This document shows, piece after piece, positions 34,102-43,385 of a stretch of DNA of 64,000 nucleotides (position 1 is the first letter of the stretch; each line of letters opens with the position of its first letter). The notes beneath the pieces are model-generated. The model had not been told where the DNA came from and searched no databases. It was given only the letters and a program-made list of their open reading frames with translations. Source of the DNA: Streptomyces diacarni (GTDB lineage Bacteria > Actinomycetota > Actinomycetes > Streptomycetales > Streptomycetaceae). The stretch spans positions 62,001 through 126,000 of the forward strand of contig NZ_QOIN01000026.1 in the NCBI RefSeq assembly GCF_003323715.1. Direction: 5' to 3'. Made by a program: the position numbers and the translations under genes.

Positions 34102-35535
34102 TCACCTTTTCCCGCTCCCTCCGGATGTTCGGACGGTCCCCTCAACGCCCCTCCGACCGCCGCCGGACCGCGCCGCTCCGCCGTTCGTGGCCAACGGCGC
34201 ACCCGTCCTCCCCGGCCCTCGCCGTACGACGAGCACCATGAGGGCGGCCAGCGCACACAGGACGCCCGTTCCCGTCCAGGCGAGGTCGTACGTCCCGGTG
34301 GCATCCCTTACGAGTCCCGCCACGAAGGCGACCACCGAGGCTCCCGCCTGGTGCGCCGCAAGCACCCAGCCGAAGACGATGGCACCGTCGGCGCCGAAGT
34401 GCTCGCGGCACAGCGCCATGGTGGGCGGCACGGTGGCGACCCAGTCGAGCCCGTAGAAGATGATGAAGAACAGCATCGGCGGCTGCACACTGCCGGCGAA
34501 GAGCATCGGCAACAGCAGCAGCGACAGCCCGCGCAGTCCGTAGTAGACGGCCAGCAGTCTGCGGGCGTCGAAGCGGTCGGTCAGCCAGCCGGAACAGATC
34601 GTGCCGACCAGATCGAGCACACCGATCACAGCCAGCAGGGACGCCGCGACCGGAACGGCCATCCCGTGGTCGTGCGCCGCCGGCACGAAGTGGGTGCTCA
34701 TCAGGCCGTTGGACGACGCGCCGCAGATCGCGAACGATCCCGCCAACAGCCAGAAGACTCTGGTACGGGCCGCCTGCCACAGTGCCGAGAGGGTGCGCCG
34801 CAGCGCCCCGGTCGCCCCGGCCTCGGGGGTCACGTAGTCGGGACCCGCGCCGTAGGGGCGCAGCCCGACGTCCTCGGGTCGGTCCCGCAGCAGCCACACC
34901 ACCAGTGGCACGACGGCGAGCGCGGACCCGCACACCACCAGTGAGGCGGTGCGCCACCCCGAACCCTCCACCAGGAGCGCCACCAAGGGCAGGAAAACGA
35001 GCTGTCCTGTCGCGCTGCCGGCGGTCAGGATGCCGCTGACCAGCCCCGTGCGGGCGACGAACCACCGGTTGGCCACCGTGGCGGCGAAGGCCAGTGCCAT
35101 GGATCCTGAGCCGACGCCCACCAGCAGCCCCCAGCACACGATCAGCTGCCACTCGGAACGCATGAAGACGGTGAGCCCGCTGCCCGCCGATATCAGCAGC
35201 AGCGCGGCGGTGACGACCTGGCGGATGCCGTAGCGCTCCATCAGGGCCGACGCGAACGGTGCGGTGAGTCCGTACAGCAGGACGTTGAGTCCGACGGCGA
35301 ACGAGATGGTCCCGTGGGACCACCCGAACTCCTGGTGCAGAGGATCGATGAACACGCTGGGTGTCGCCCGGAAGCCGGCGGCACCCACCAGTGCGACGAA
35401 GCACACCAGCGCGACCCACCAGGCACGGTGCACGCGCGGTGGCGGTGGGGCCGCGTCCGGGGACTGTCGGCTGTGCGTCGTGCCGCTGCCGCGGTCGTCC
35501 CGCTCGGGCGGCCGTGAGGAAAGGGTCTCGGTCAC
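34102..35535 (-). CDS. MFS transporter (monocarboxylate/oxalate-like)
   Basis: 477-aa protein with about 12 transmembrane helices and hydrophilic ends. Motifs: GFRATPSVFIDPLHQEFGWS near helix 1, MERYGIRQV in the loop 2-3 motif and LRDRPEDVGLRPYG in the central loop. This is the oxalate:formate/monocarboxylate antiporter branch. A substrate-uptake role for the catabolic cluster is possible but there is no CTGACG operator. The GTG start is divergent from the first GlxA-type regulator, with a 16-bp palindrome in between. Confidence 0.87.
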   Translation of the reverse strand: MTETLSSRPPERDDRGSGTTHSRQSPDAAPPPPRVHRAWWVALVCFVALVGAAGFRATPSVFIDPLHQEFGWSHGTISFAVGLNVLLYGLTAPFASALMERYGIRQVVTAALLLISAGSGLTVFMRSEWQLIVCWGLLVGVGSGSMALAFAATVANRWFVARTGLVSGILTAGSATGQLVFLPLVALLVEGSGWRTASLVVCGSALAVVPLVVWLLRDRPEDVGLRPYGAGPDYVTPEAGATGALRRTLSALWQAARTRVFWLLAGSFAICGASSNGLMSTHFVPAAHDHGMAVPVAASLLAVIGVLDLVGTICSGWLTDRFDARRLLAVYYGLRGLSLLLLPMLFAGSVQPPMLFFIIFYGLDWVATVPPTMALCREHFGADGAIVFGWVLAAHQAGASVVAFVAGLVRDATGTYDLAWTGTGVLCALAALMVLVVRRGPGRTGAPLATNGGAARSGGGRRGVEGTVRTSGGSGKR

Positions 35536-35538
35536 ACT

Positions 35539-35554
35539 GCTCAGCCTGCTGAGC
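35539..35554. promoter_or_regulatory. 16-bp palindrome in the MFS / regulator spacer
   Basis: GCTCAGCCTGCTGAGC, a 6-bp perfect inverted repeat around a 4-bp centre, 3 bp before the MFS start codon. It could be an operator or a short leader hairpin. Confidence 0.4.
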
Positions 35555-35606
35555 CCACTGGCGCGGAACGAGTGGCCCGAGAGCCACCATGTGCGAGGAT
35601 CGGGCC

Positions 35607-36635
35607 ATGGCCGTTTTCACCCGTACCGGTCTCCACAGAGTCGCCGTTCTCGTGCGGCACGGACTGCTGCCGATCGAGTTGGGCATCCCGCACTGTCTGA
35701 TGGGGCGTGCTTGGTCCCCCTCGGGGGAGCCGCTGTACGAGGTCGTCACCTGTGCCGCCGCTCCCGGTGCGATCCGCACGGAAGGCGACTTCACGATCAA
35801 CGTGGAACACGGTCCCGAGGCGCTCGCGGAAGCGGACACCCTCATCGTCCCCGCGGCGCACGAGCGGGACGAGCCCTACGACCGCGGCGCCATGAGTCCG
35901 CAGCTCGCCGAGGCCTTCGCACGCATCCGTCCCGGCACCCGGATCGCCTCCATCTGCACGGGCGCCTTCGTCCTTGCGTCCGCCGGGCTGCTGGACGGCA
36001 AGCGGGCGACGACCCACTGGAGCGCCGGTGAGCGCTTCCAGCGCCTCTTTCCCTCCGTCAAGCTCGACTCGGACGTCCTCTACGTGGACGAGGGCTCCGT
36101 CCTGACCTCGGCGGGTATCGCCTCCGGGGTCGATCTGTGCCTCCACATGATCCGCGGGGACCACGGCTCGGCGGTGGCGAACGAGGTCGCCCGCCGCACC
36201 GTCGTGCCACCCCACCGCGACGGCGGACAAGCACAGTTCATCCGCCGCCCCGTACCCGAACCCCGACTCTCCTCCACCGGAACCGCCCGCACCTGGGCCC
36301 TCGACCACCTCCACCACCCCCTCACCCTCAAACAACTCGCCGACCAGGAAGCCATGAGCGTCCGCACCTTCACCCGCCGCTTCCGCGAAGAAGTCGGCAT
36401 CAGCCCGCAGCAGTGGCTGACCCAACAGCGCGTGGAGCGGGTGCGTCATCTGCTGGAAGAGAGCGACCTGTCCGTCGACCAGGTCGCCGCCCGGACCGGA
36501 TTCGGCTCCGCTTCGACACTGCGGATGCACTTCCAGGCATCCCTCGGCGTCTCTCCCACCGCGTACCGCAGAACGTTCCGGACGGGGAGTGGCGGACACG
36601 TCGCCGCGAGCCCTGTCGCGCCGTGCGAGGGGTGA
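35607..36635 (+). CDS. GlxA/FtrA-type AraC regulator, copy 1
   Basis: 342-aa protein. A DJ-1/PfpI-like domain spans residues about 8-190, with ASICTGAFVLASAGLLDGKRATTHW, where Cys is at the nucleophile-elbow position. A C-terminal AraC DNA-binding domain with two HTHs spans about 230-325 (LADQEAMSVRTFTRRFREEV, TGFGSASTLRMHF). This class senses small metabolites and often activates neighbouring transporters. It is divergent from the MFS gene, the likeliest target. The ATG at 35607 has CGAGGA upstream. It shares a nearly identical 250-bp stretch with the next gene. Confidence 0.88.
   Translation: MAVFTRTGLHRVAVLVRHGLLPIELGIPHCLMGRAWSPSGEPLYEVVTCAAAPGAIRTEGDFTINVEHGPEALAEADTLIVPAAHERDEPYDRGAMSPQLAEAFARIRPGTRIASICTGAFVLASAGLLDGKRATTHWSAGERFQRLFPSVKLDSDVLYVDEGSVLTSAGIASGVDLCLHMIRGDHGSAVANEVARRTVVPPHRDGGQAQFIRRPVPEPRLSSTGTARTWALDHLHHPLTLKQLADQEAMSVRTFTRRFREEVGISPQQWLTQQRVERVRHLLEESDLSVDQVAARTGFGSASTLRMHFQASLGVSPTAYRRTFRTGSGGHVAASPVAPCEG
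36153..36402 (+). repeat. 250-bp near-identical direct duplication (partner 37248-37497)
   Basis: Bases 36153-36402 and 37248-37497 are offset by 1095 bp and differ by only about two positions (GGACAAG/GGGCAAG and CGCCCCG/CGCTCCG), while flanking parts of the two regulator genes are clearly diverged. The shared segment covers the linker and first HTH. This fits recent gene conversion or purifying exchange between tandem paralogues. Confidence 0.85.
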
Positions 36636-36689
36636 CACGCGTGCGGGAACTGCCGACGACTGCTGCCGAGGGAGAAGGAGACGATCACC

Positions 36690-37775
36690 ATGTCCGACCA
36701 CGCGCGCGTGTTCCTCCACCCGGGCCGCCACCGGGTCGCCGTCCTGGTCCGGCACGGTGTGGTGCCCATGGAGCTGGGCCTCGTCCACCAGGTGTTCGGC
36801 CGTGCGGCCGGACCGAAGGGTGACCCGCTCTACGAAGTGGTCACCTGTGCGCTGACGCCGGGAGCGGTCCGTACGGACGCCGATTTCCCCATCCACGTCA
36901 CGCACGGGCCGCAGGCGCTGGCGGAGGCCGACACGGTGGTCGTCCCGGCCACCCACGAGCCCGACGCGACGGAGACGGAAGGCACGCTGCCGCAACCGCT
37001 CCGCAACGCGCTCTCACACATACGTCCCGACGCCCGGATCGCCTCCATCTGCACGGGTGCCTTCGTCCTGGCCGCCGCCGGGCTGCTGAACGAGAAGCGG
37101 GCCACGACGCACTGGATGTCCACGGACGGCTTCCGCGCTCTGTATCCACGCGTACGCCTCGACCCCGACGTCCTCTATGTGGACGAGGGCTCCGTCCTGA
37201 CCTCCGCAGGGGAGGCGGCGGGTATCGACCTGTGCCTGCACATGGTGCGCGGGGACCACGGCTCGGCGGTGGCGAACGAGGTCGCCCGCCGCACCGTCGT
37301 GCCACCCCACCGCGACGGCGGGCAAGCACAGTTCATCCGCCGCTCCGTACCCGAACCCCGACTCTCCTCCACCGGAACCGCCCGCACCTGGGCCCTCGAC
37401 CACCTCCACCACCCCCTCACCCTCAAACAACTCGCCGACCAGGAAGCCATGAGCGTCCGCACCTTCACCCGCCGCTTCCGCGAAGAAGTCGGCATCACGC
37501 CGCTCCGCTGGCTGACGCAACAGCGCATCGCACACGCCCGTCACCTGCTGGAGGAGACGGACCTGCCCGTCGAACGCATCGCCACCGACGCGGGCTTCGG
37601 TACCGCGGCCTCCCTTCGCCAGCACTTCCACGCCTCCCTCGGCGTCTCCCCTCGCGCCTACCGCCGCACCTTTCGCGCGGGAACGGCGGACGGGTGTTCC
37701 CCGGACGTCGCCGGCCCCCTGGCCGAAGCGGCTCGCGCAGCCGGGACGGCCACCATGGCCGAAGCCCGCTCCTGA
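36690..37775 (+). CDS. GlxA/FtrA-type AraC regulator, copy 2
   Basis: 361-aa tandem paralogue of the preceding gene with the same DJ-1/PfpI-like domain (ASICTGAFVLAAAGLLNEKR) and AraC domain (LADQEAMSVRTFTRRFREEV, AGFGTAASLRQHF). The N-terminal ligand domain has diverged, the linker/HTH region is nearly identical. The two may therefore bind the same sites but answer different ligands. The start has GAAGGAG about 10 bp upstream and lies 54 bp after copy 1, so cotranscription is likely. Confidence 0.88.
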   Translation: MSDHARVFLHPGRHRVAVLVRHGVVPMELGLVHQVFGRAAGPKGDPLYEVVTCALTPGAVRTDADFPIHVTHGPQALAEADTVVVPATHEPDATETEGTLPQPLRNALSHIRPDARIASICTGAFVLAAAGLLNEKRATTHWMSTDGFRALYPRVRLDPDVLYVDEGSVLTSAGEAAGIDLCLHMVRGDHGSAVANEVARRTVVPPHRDGGQAQFIRRSVPEPRLSSTGTARTWALDHLHHPLTLKQLADQEAMSVRTFTRRFREEVGITPLRWLTQQRIAHARHLLEETDLPVERIATDAGFGTAASLRQHFHASLGVSPRAYRRTFRAGTADGCSPDVAGPLAEAARAAGTATMAEARS

Positions 37776-37875
37776 GCCGCGGCTGCTGCCGGCGCCGTCG
37801 CCCCTGTTCCTTGCCCTCTCCGCCCCGTTCTCGTACCCGTCCCAATAGCCGCTGCCGCCGGCCGTTGCTGTTGCC

Positions 37876-37910
37876 GTTAGCCGTTAGCCGTTAGCCGTTA
37901 GCCGTTAGCC
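37876..37910. repeat. Heptanucleotide microsatellite (GTTAGCC)5
   Basis: Five exact GTTAGCC units in the spacer between convergent regulator copy 2 and the alcohol dehydrogenase. The unit is unusually AT-containing for this genome. Confidence 0.9.
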
Positions 37911-37966
37911 GTGAAGGTGACGGCGCGGCGCACCCCCTCGGGCGGTCTCGCCGGACGAGCGCTCGC

Positions 37967-39157
37967 TCAGAAGGTCAGCACTGCCCGCGCCACCCGACCC
38001 CGGTGTGCATCGTGCGCTGCCCGGTCGAAATCCTCGATCGGGTAGACCTCGGTGACCAGCTCGTCGAGCAGTAGCCGCCCCTGGCGGTAGAGGTCCGCGT
38101 AAAGGGCGATGTCGCGGGGCGGACGGGAGGAACCGTAACGGCAGCCGAGCACGGATTTGTCCAGGAACATCGCCGCCGGCAGGAAGGCGGCCTCCGCGTC
38201 AGCCGCCGGCATGCCCAACAGCACGGCCTGCCCGTGCCGGTCCAGGAGATCGATGGCCTGCCGCACGAGCGCCGTGCTGCCGACACACTCGAAAGTGTGC
38301 GCCGCGCCGTCGGGCAGGATCTTCCTGACGGCGGCTTCCGTGCCGGCGGCCCCGGACGCCGTCGTAACGGACGCATCGGCTCCGCCGCATGCGTCGGCCG
38401 CGGCTGCCGCCGCCGGTGACGCGGTCACGAAGTGCGTGGCTCCGAACCGGCGGGCCACGTCCTCCTTGGCCGGATTGGCGTCCACGGCGACGATCGGGGC
38501 CGCCCCCGCGATCCGCGCCCCCTGGAGCACGTTGAGCCCGATGCCGCCGACGCCGAGCACCACCACGGACTCGCCCGGGCCGACCTTCGCCCGGTTGAGC
38601 ACGGCACCGACACCGGTGAGGACGCCGCAGCCGATCAGCGCGGCGGAGGTCAGCGGGATGTCTCGGGGGATCGGCGTGGCCTGCACGGCCTTGACGACCG
38701 TGTGCTCGGCGAAAGCGGACGTGGCCGCGAAGTTGTGCAGTGGCCTGCCGCCCCGGAGGAAGGGCTTCTCCGGCCTGCCGATGGCGCTGCGGCACATGGT
38801 CGGCCTGCCCCGCGCGCACTCGGGGCACGCGCCGCAGTTGGCGATCGTGGACAGCGCCACATGATCCCCCGGGGCCACATGGCGCACCCCTTCCCCCACC
38901 GCCTCGACCACACCCGCGCCCTCGTGCCCGAGGACGACCGGGCGCGGGAACGGAATCGTTCCGTCGATGACGGAAAGGTCGCTGTGGCACAGCCCCGCGG
39001 CCCGGATGCCGACGAGTACCTCGCCGGGCCCCGGGGCGCGTACGTCGAGGTCGTCCACCACCTGCGCCTGGCCGGCGCCCCGCTCCCGAGCGACCGCCTG
39101 TGGGTGGGCGGCGGCCACCGCCGGGGCGGCCGCGTCGTCGACAATCACGCCTCTCAT
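37967..39157 (-). CDS. Zn-dependent alcohol dehydrogenase (MDR family)
   Basis: 396-aa medium-chain dehydrogenase. Catalytic zinc site GLCHSD and GHEGAGVVEAVGEGV, structural zinc lobe CGACPECARGRPTMC, NAD-binding VLGVGGIGLN. Length and motifs fit the class III/mycothiol or aryl-alcohol dehydrogenase group. It has an insertion rich in Ala/Gly around residues 250-275 compared with normal members. The ATG start has GAGGG 9 bp upstream. It probably works with the aldehyde dehydrogenase encoded upstream on the same strand, 257 bp away. No CTGACG site is present. Confidence 0.88.
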   Translation of the reverse strand: MRGVIVDDAAAPAVAAAHPQAVARERGAGQAQVVDDLDVRAPGPGEVLVGIRAAGLCHSDLSVIDGTIPFPRPVVLGHEGAGVVEAVGEGVRHVAPGDHVALSTIANCGACPECARGRPTMCRSAIGRPEKPFLRGGRPLHNFAATSAFAEHTVVKAVQATPIPRDIPLTSAALIGCGVLTGVGAVLNRAKVGPGESVVVLGVGGIGLNVLQGARIAGAAPIVAVDANPAKEDVARRFGATHFVTASPAAAAAADACGGADASVTTASGAAGTEAAVRKILPDGAAHTFECVGSTALVRQAIDLLDRHGQAVLLGMPAADAEAAFLPAAMFLDKSVLGCRYGSSRPPRDIALYADLYRQGRLLLDELVTEVYPIEDFDRAAHDAHRGRVARAVLTF

Positions 39158-39264
39158 GTCATGGCCCTCACTTCGCTCGGTCTGTTCTTCGCACTGCGTT
39201 CCTGTTCCTCGGCCCGACCGGGTGTCTCAGGCCCCCGCACGCCCGGAGGCGCAGTCACCCGACA

Positions 39265-39413
39265 CCGGCCGGGCGGCCGAACCGCACCGCCACACCCCCG
39301 CCACACCTCGCGCCGCAACACCGCCGCACGGCTACACCGCTGCGCCGCCACACCTCGCACCGCCGCACCGGCCCACCGCCGCACCGCCGCACCCCCGCAC
39401 CGAGCGGCACGCT
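39265..39413. repeat. CACCGCCGCACC-type short tandem repeats
   Basis: Degenerate 9-12-bp units (CCGCCGCACC, CCACACCTCGCACC) fill the spacer between the aldehyde dehydrogenase and the alcohol dehydrogenase. No gene is seen. Confidence 0.6.
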
Positions 39414-40976
39414 TCACGACGCCCAGACGACCGACTGGAGTTCGCTGTAGGCGTGGAGGCCGAACACCCCGCCGTCCCGGCCGACTCCGGAGTCCTTGAA
39501 CCCGCCGAACGGCGTTTCCGGATGGCGCTGAACGGTGTTGATGCCGACGTTTCCGCTGCGCAGCCGGCCGGCGAGCCGCCACGCGCGGCCGGTGTCGCCG
39601 CTGAAGACGTAGTCGTACAGCCCGTACGAGGTGCTGTTGGCCAGGCGGACGGCCTCGTCATCGTCTTCGAACGGGAGGACGACGACCACCGGCCCGAACA
39701 GCTCTTCGCGGGCGACGGTCATCTCGATCGTGACGTCGGTGATCAGGGTGGGCGCGACGTAGAAACCGGTACCGGGCTCGGCGGGCCGCTCGCCCCCGAC
39801 CAGCACCGTCGCGCCCTGGTCACGGGCGGCGGCGATGTGCGCCTCGACCCGGTCGCGCTGGGCCGCGGAGATCAGCGGTCCGACCATGATTCGCTCATTC
39901 GTGGGATCGCCGAGTGTCAGTGCGGAGGCGTAGCGTGAAAGCGCAGTCACGAACTCGTCGTAGAGCGAGCGGTGTACGAGCGCACGCGTCGGTGCCGTGC
40001 AGATCTGGCCGCTGTGAAAGGTCCAGGTCGAGGCGACCGAGCCCAGTGCCGCCTCGCGGGTCCGGCCATCCGCGTCGTCCAGCACCAACGCCGCACCCTT
40101 CCCGCCCAGTTCCATGAGGGTGCGCTTCATGCCTCGTCCCGCCTGCTCCGCGATCTTCTTACCTACGGAGGTGGAGCCGGTAAAGCTGATCATGTCGACG
40201 TCCGGGTGCGCGACCAAGGCCTCGCCCGGCGTCGCCCCCGAGCCGGTGACGACGTTGTAGAGCCCGTCGGGCAGCCCGGCCTCCTGAAGCAGTGGGCCCA
40301 GCTCCAGGCAGGCCAGCGGATCCTGCGGCGCGGGCTTGCAGACGACGGCGTTGCCCATCGCAAGAGCGGGCGCGACCTTGCCCGCGAGGTTGACGACAGG
40401 AAAGTTGTAGGAGGTGATGCATCCGACCACACCCATCGGGCGGCGCACGGCGGCCGCCCCGATCAGTCCGCCGGGGGCGAGGGCACTGGCCGGTACGGGC
40501 TGCGGGGCGAGCGGCACGGTGTCGGGCTCCGACGCACCGCGGGCGTAGCGGCGGAAGCGGTCGGCGGCGGTGGGCAGTTGCATTCCGCGGGCCACCTTGA
40601 GGGTGGCGCCGGTCTCGGCCTGGAGGAGCGGTACGAGCCCGGGGCCGCGTTCGGTGAGGAGAGCACCGATCCTCTCCAGTACCCGAGCGCGTTCACGGGG
40701 GTCGGTGTCGGCCCACTCCTCCTGGGCGGCGCGGGCCGCGCGGACGGCGGTGCCCACCTCGTCGGCGCCCCCTTCCGGGGCGTAGCCGACCGGTTGTTCG
40801 GTGGCCGGGTCGGTGATCTGGTAGTGGCCGCGCGCGGGCTGCTGCCAGGCGCCGGCGATCCAGTGCCGGTAGGCCCGCGGCGCACCCGCCCGGCCGGGGG
40901 CGGGTGCGCCGGTGGCCTTCCCGGTGCCCGGTGTCGCGCTGGTTCCGCTCTTCGGTGTGCTCGCTTTCGTCGTCAC
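39414..40976 (-). CDS. Aldehyde dehydrogenase family protein
   Basis: 520-aa NAD(P)-dependent aldehyde dehydrogenase with conserved SYNFPVVNLAGKVAPALAMG, FTGSTSVGK, MELGGKGA (catalytic Glu) and HSGQICTAPTR (catalytic Cys), ending PFGGFKDSGVGRDGG. It oxidises an aldehyde to an acid or is benzaldehyde/vanillin-type. About 35 extra N-terminal residues are Thr/Gly/Pro-rich. The start is GTG 40976 with GAGAGG upstream; a very long open frame further upstream is repeat sequence and not part of the protein. Confidence 0.88.
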   Translation of the reverse strand: MTTKASTPKSGTSATPGTGKATGAPAPGRAGAPRAYRHWIAGAWQQPARGHYQITDPATEQPVGYAPEGGADEVGTAVRAARAAQEEWADTDPRERARVLERIGALLTERGPGLVPLLQAETGATLKVARGMQLPTAADRFRRYARGASEPDTVPLAPQPVPASALAPGGLIGAAAVRRPMGVVGCITSYNFPVVNLAGKVAPALAMGNAVVCKPAPQDPLACLELGPLLQEAGLPDGLYNVVTGSGATPGEALVAHPDVDMISFTGSTSVGKKIAEQAGRGMKRTLMELGGKGAALVLDDADGRTREAALGSVASTWTFHSGQICTAPTRALVHRSLYDEFVTALSRYASALTLGDPTNERIMVGPLISAAQRDRVEAHIAAARDQGATVLVGGERPAEPGTGFYVAPTLITDVTIEMTVAREELFGPVVVVLPFEDDDEAVRLANSTSYGLYDYVFSGDTGRAWRLAGRLRSGNVGINTVQRHPETPFGGFKDSGVGRDGGVFGLHAYSELQSVVWAS

Positions 40977-41084
40977 GTGCTTGCCTCTCTGGGCGGGCCC
41001 AGCACCGTGCTGGGACGAGGATGTTCCCGTCGGCCTCATCGAGCCGCACCGAGCCGACGGGGGGAGCGCGTACGTCGCCACCAC

Positions 41085-41400
41085 CGCGGAGCCACGCGCG
41101 TCACTCGACGCCGGACACCGTGCCCGCCGCTCGGCGTCGTGCCCGCCGCTCGGCGACGGACGCCCTGCGCGTTGCTCCGCGCCTGGCACCGTGCACGCCG
41201 CTCGCGCGGGAGACCGCATACCGCTCCACTCCGGAAACAGCGCGCCGTCCCGCTCCACTCCGGAGACCGCAAACGGCGCCGCACCGGATACGGCGAATCG
41301 CACCGCGCCACTCGCACCGCTCCACTCCGAAGGCCGCATCCGCCACCGCCGCCAACGGCTGCGCCAGCACGGAACCGGCACCCTCCGCGCGCGGAGCCGG
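41085..41400. repeat. Degenerate CCGCTCCACTCCGGA-type repeats in a 450-bp spacer
   Basis: The spacer 40977-41427 holds loosely periodic units of about 30-33 bp (CCGCTCCACTCCGGA, CGTGCCCGCCGCTCGGCG). They keep several frames open without protein similarity. Nothing else is recognisable. Confidence 0.55.
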
Positions 41401-41427
41401 GTGCGGCCACTACCCCGTCGCACCCAC

Positions 41428-42339
41428 TCAGGCGTTGGGGCGGTCCTTGCGTGCGGCGGCGTCGGCCATCTCCCTGAGCCGCTCCAGCATGGGCATCGGA
41501 TCCTGCCCGACACTGCCCGGGAGGGCCTCGGCAAGCTGCTCGGGTGTCCACGCCCCGTCGGCGTAGGCGGCCCGGAGTTCGCGAGGCTGCGCCCAGACGG
41601 CGACCTTGGGGCCGGCGACGGTGTAGACCTGTCCGGTGATCTCCTGGGCCTTGGCCGAGTCGCTGAGGAGGTAGACGACGAGCGGTGCGACATCTTCCGG
41701 TTCACCGATCTCCGTCAGCTCCGTGGGCACCCCCGCGGACATCCGGGTGCGTGCCACGGGGGCGACGGCGTTGGCCGTGACTCCGTACTTGTGCAGGCCG
41801 AGGGCCGCGCTGCGCACCAGGGAGATGACGCCTCCCTTGGCCGCCGCGTAGTTGGCCTGGGAGACGGAGCCTTGGTGGTTGCCGCTGGTGAAGCCGATGA
41901 GGGTGCCGCCGCGCTGTTGGCGCATCACGGCGCTCGCGGCGCGGAAGACGGTGAAGGTGCCCTTGAGGTGGGTGGCGACCACGGGGTCCCACTCCTCCTC
42001 GCGCATGTTGAAGAGCATGCGTTCGCGCAGGATGCCGGCCACGCAGACGGCCCCGTCGAACCGCCCGTACCGGGCCAGGGCGGTGTCGACGACGCGCCGG
42101 CCGCCGTCCATGGTGGAGATGTCGTCGGCGACCGCCACCGCTTCACCGCCCGCCGTGGTGATCTCCTTGACGACGGCTTCAGCTATCTCGCTGTGCGGCT
42201 CGCCACCGTCGACGCCGACTCCGTAGTCGTTGACGACGACTCTGGCGCCCTCGCTCGCACACGCCAGCGCCACCGCACGGCCGATACCGCGCCCGGCGCC
42301 CGTGACGGCGACGACCTTTCCCGTCAGGAAATTGCCCAC
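41428..42339 (-). CDS. SDR-family 3-hydroxyacyl-CoA dehydrogenase-like protein
   Basis: 303-aa short-chain dehydrogenase with cofactor motif TGAGRGIG, then SGNHQGSVSQANYAAAKGG with the YxxxK pair. The N-terminus (VVNDYGVGVDGG) and length match the dehydrogenase domain of peroxisomal multifunctional enzyme 2 / 17beta-HSD4, which oxidises 3-hydroxyacyl-CoA. The catalytic Ser position reads S/G in GFTSGN. The GTG start has GGAGGGGGA 6 bp upstream. A CTGACG palindrome begins 23 bp upstream, in the spacer shared with the cyclase gene. Confidence 0.86.
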   Translation of the reverse strand: MGNFLTGKVVAVTGAGRGIGRAVALACASEGARVVVNDYGVGVDGGEPHSEIAEAVVKEITTAGGEAVAVADDISTMDGGRRVVDTALARYGRFDGAVCVAGILRERMLFNMREEEWDPVVATHLKGTFTVFRAASAVMRQQRGGTLIGFTSGNHQGSVSQANYAAAKGGVISLVRSAALGLHKYGVTANAVAPVARTRMSAGVPTELTEIGEPEDVAPLVVYLLSDSAKAQEITGQVYTVAGPKVAVWAQPRELRAAYADGAWTPEQLAEALPGSVGQDPMPMLERLREMADAAARKDRPNA

Positions 42340-42361
42340 GTCCGTCCCCCTCCCGAGTTAT

Positions 42362-42376
42362 CTGACGACCCGTTAG
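42362..42376. promoter_or_regulatory. Operator palindrome 8 (CTGACG family)
   Basis: CTGACGACCCGTTAG, one base from perfect symmetry, in the divergent spacer of the SDR (-) and cyclase (+) genes. Confidence 0.72.
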
Positions 42377-42449
42377 ATTCTTGGGCAGGCACCGCCCGAA
42401 CACAAGAGCCCCGTACCGCCCGCTTCCGACGTCCCGCTCTGGAGGAGAG

Positions 42450-43385
42450 ATGACCGTGCCCGCGGAGTGCCCCGAGTTCGCCGAGATCGCCAGGCGGGTC
42501 AACAACTGGGGCCGATGGGGTGCCGACGACGAGGTGGGAACGCTCAACCTGGTGACCGACGAGGTGGTGCGGCGGGCGGCGGCCGGCGTGCGCAGCGGTC
42601 GCCGCGTCCCGCTCGCGCTGCCACTCCAGCAGAACGGCGTGCAGACCGGGATGATCCCCGGCCGGGTGAATCCGCTGCACACGATGGTGGCCCTCAACCT
42701 GGAGATGTTCGGGCCCGGCACCGTGGCCACCAGCGACGACGTGGTGACCATGGGCCTCCAGGCCGCCACCCACTGGGACGGTCTCGGCCATGTCTCGCAC
42801 GGCGGACGGATCTACAACGACCGGCCCGCCGGCTCGATCACCGCACACGGGGGAGCCACGTTCAGCGGCATCGAGAAGACGCGGCCCCTGGTCTCACGCG
42901 GCGTCCTGCTCGACGTGGCGCGCGCCCGCGGTGAGCAGCAGCTGGCGGGGGACCACGCGGTGGGGCCCGAGGACCTGGAGGCGGCCGAGGAGTTCGCGGG
43001 CACACGGGTGCAGGCCGGGGACATCGTCCTCGTCCGCACCGGGCAGTTGCGCCACTTTCTGGCCGGTGACAAGCACGCCTACGCCCATCCGTCCCCGGGG
43101 CTGTCGATCCGGGCGCCGGAGTGGTTCCACGCCCGCGATGTGGCCGCTGTCGCCAACGACACCCTCACCTTCGAGATCGTTCCCCCGCAGATCGAGAACC
43201 TGTGGCTGCCGGTCCATGCCCTCCACCTCGTCGAGATGGGCATGCTCCAGGGCCAGAACTGGAATCTGGAGGAGTTGTCCGAAGTCTGCGCGGACGAGGC
43301 CTGCTACAGCTTCCTGCTCTCGGCGCCGCCCGAACCGTTCACGGGCGGAACGGGGGCTCCGGTGGCACCGGTGGCGGTGCTGTGA
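42450..43385 (+). CDS. Cyclase/kynurenine-formamidase family metal-dependent hydrolase
   Basis: 311-aa protein of the cyclase family (PF04199): NNWGRWGADDEVGTLNLVT, then THWDGLGHVSHGG with the metal ligands of the HxGTHxDxPxH class in variant form, and VPPQIENLWLPVHALHL. Family members hydrolyse amides, lactones or cyclic beta-diketone-like bonds. The ATG has GGAGGAG 4 bp upstream. It shares an operator with the SDR and is therefore probably in the catabolic regulon, perhaps as a ring-opening hydrolase. Confidence 0.85.
   Translation: MTVPAECPEFAEIARRVNNWGRWGADDEVGTLNLVTDEVVRRAAAGVRSGRRVPLALPLQQNGVQTGMIPGRVNPLHTMVALNLEMFGPGTVATSDDVVTMGLQAATHWDGLGHVSHGGRIYNDRPAGSITAHGGATFSGIEKTRPLVSRGVLLDVARARGEQQLAGDHAVGPEDLEAAEEFAGTRVQAGDIVLVRTGQLRHFLAGDKHAYAHPSPGLSIRAPEWFHARDVAAVANDTLTFEIVPPQIENLWLPVHALHLVEMGMLQGQNWNLEELSEVCADEACYSFLLSAPPEPFTGGTGAPVAPVAVL

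Noticed and set aside
40977..41705. N-terminal extension of the aldehyde dehydrogenase frame
   Set aside because: Low-complexity repeat and overlap with the SDR gene; a GTG with a ribosome binding site at 40976 gives the normal protein.
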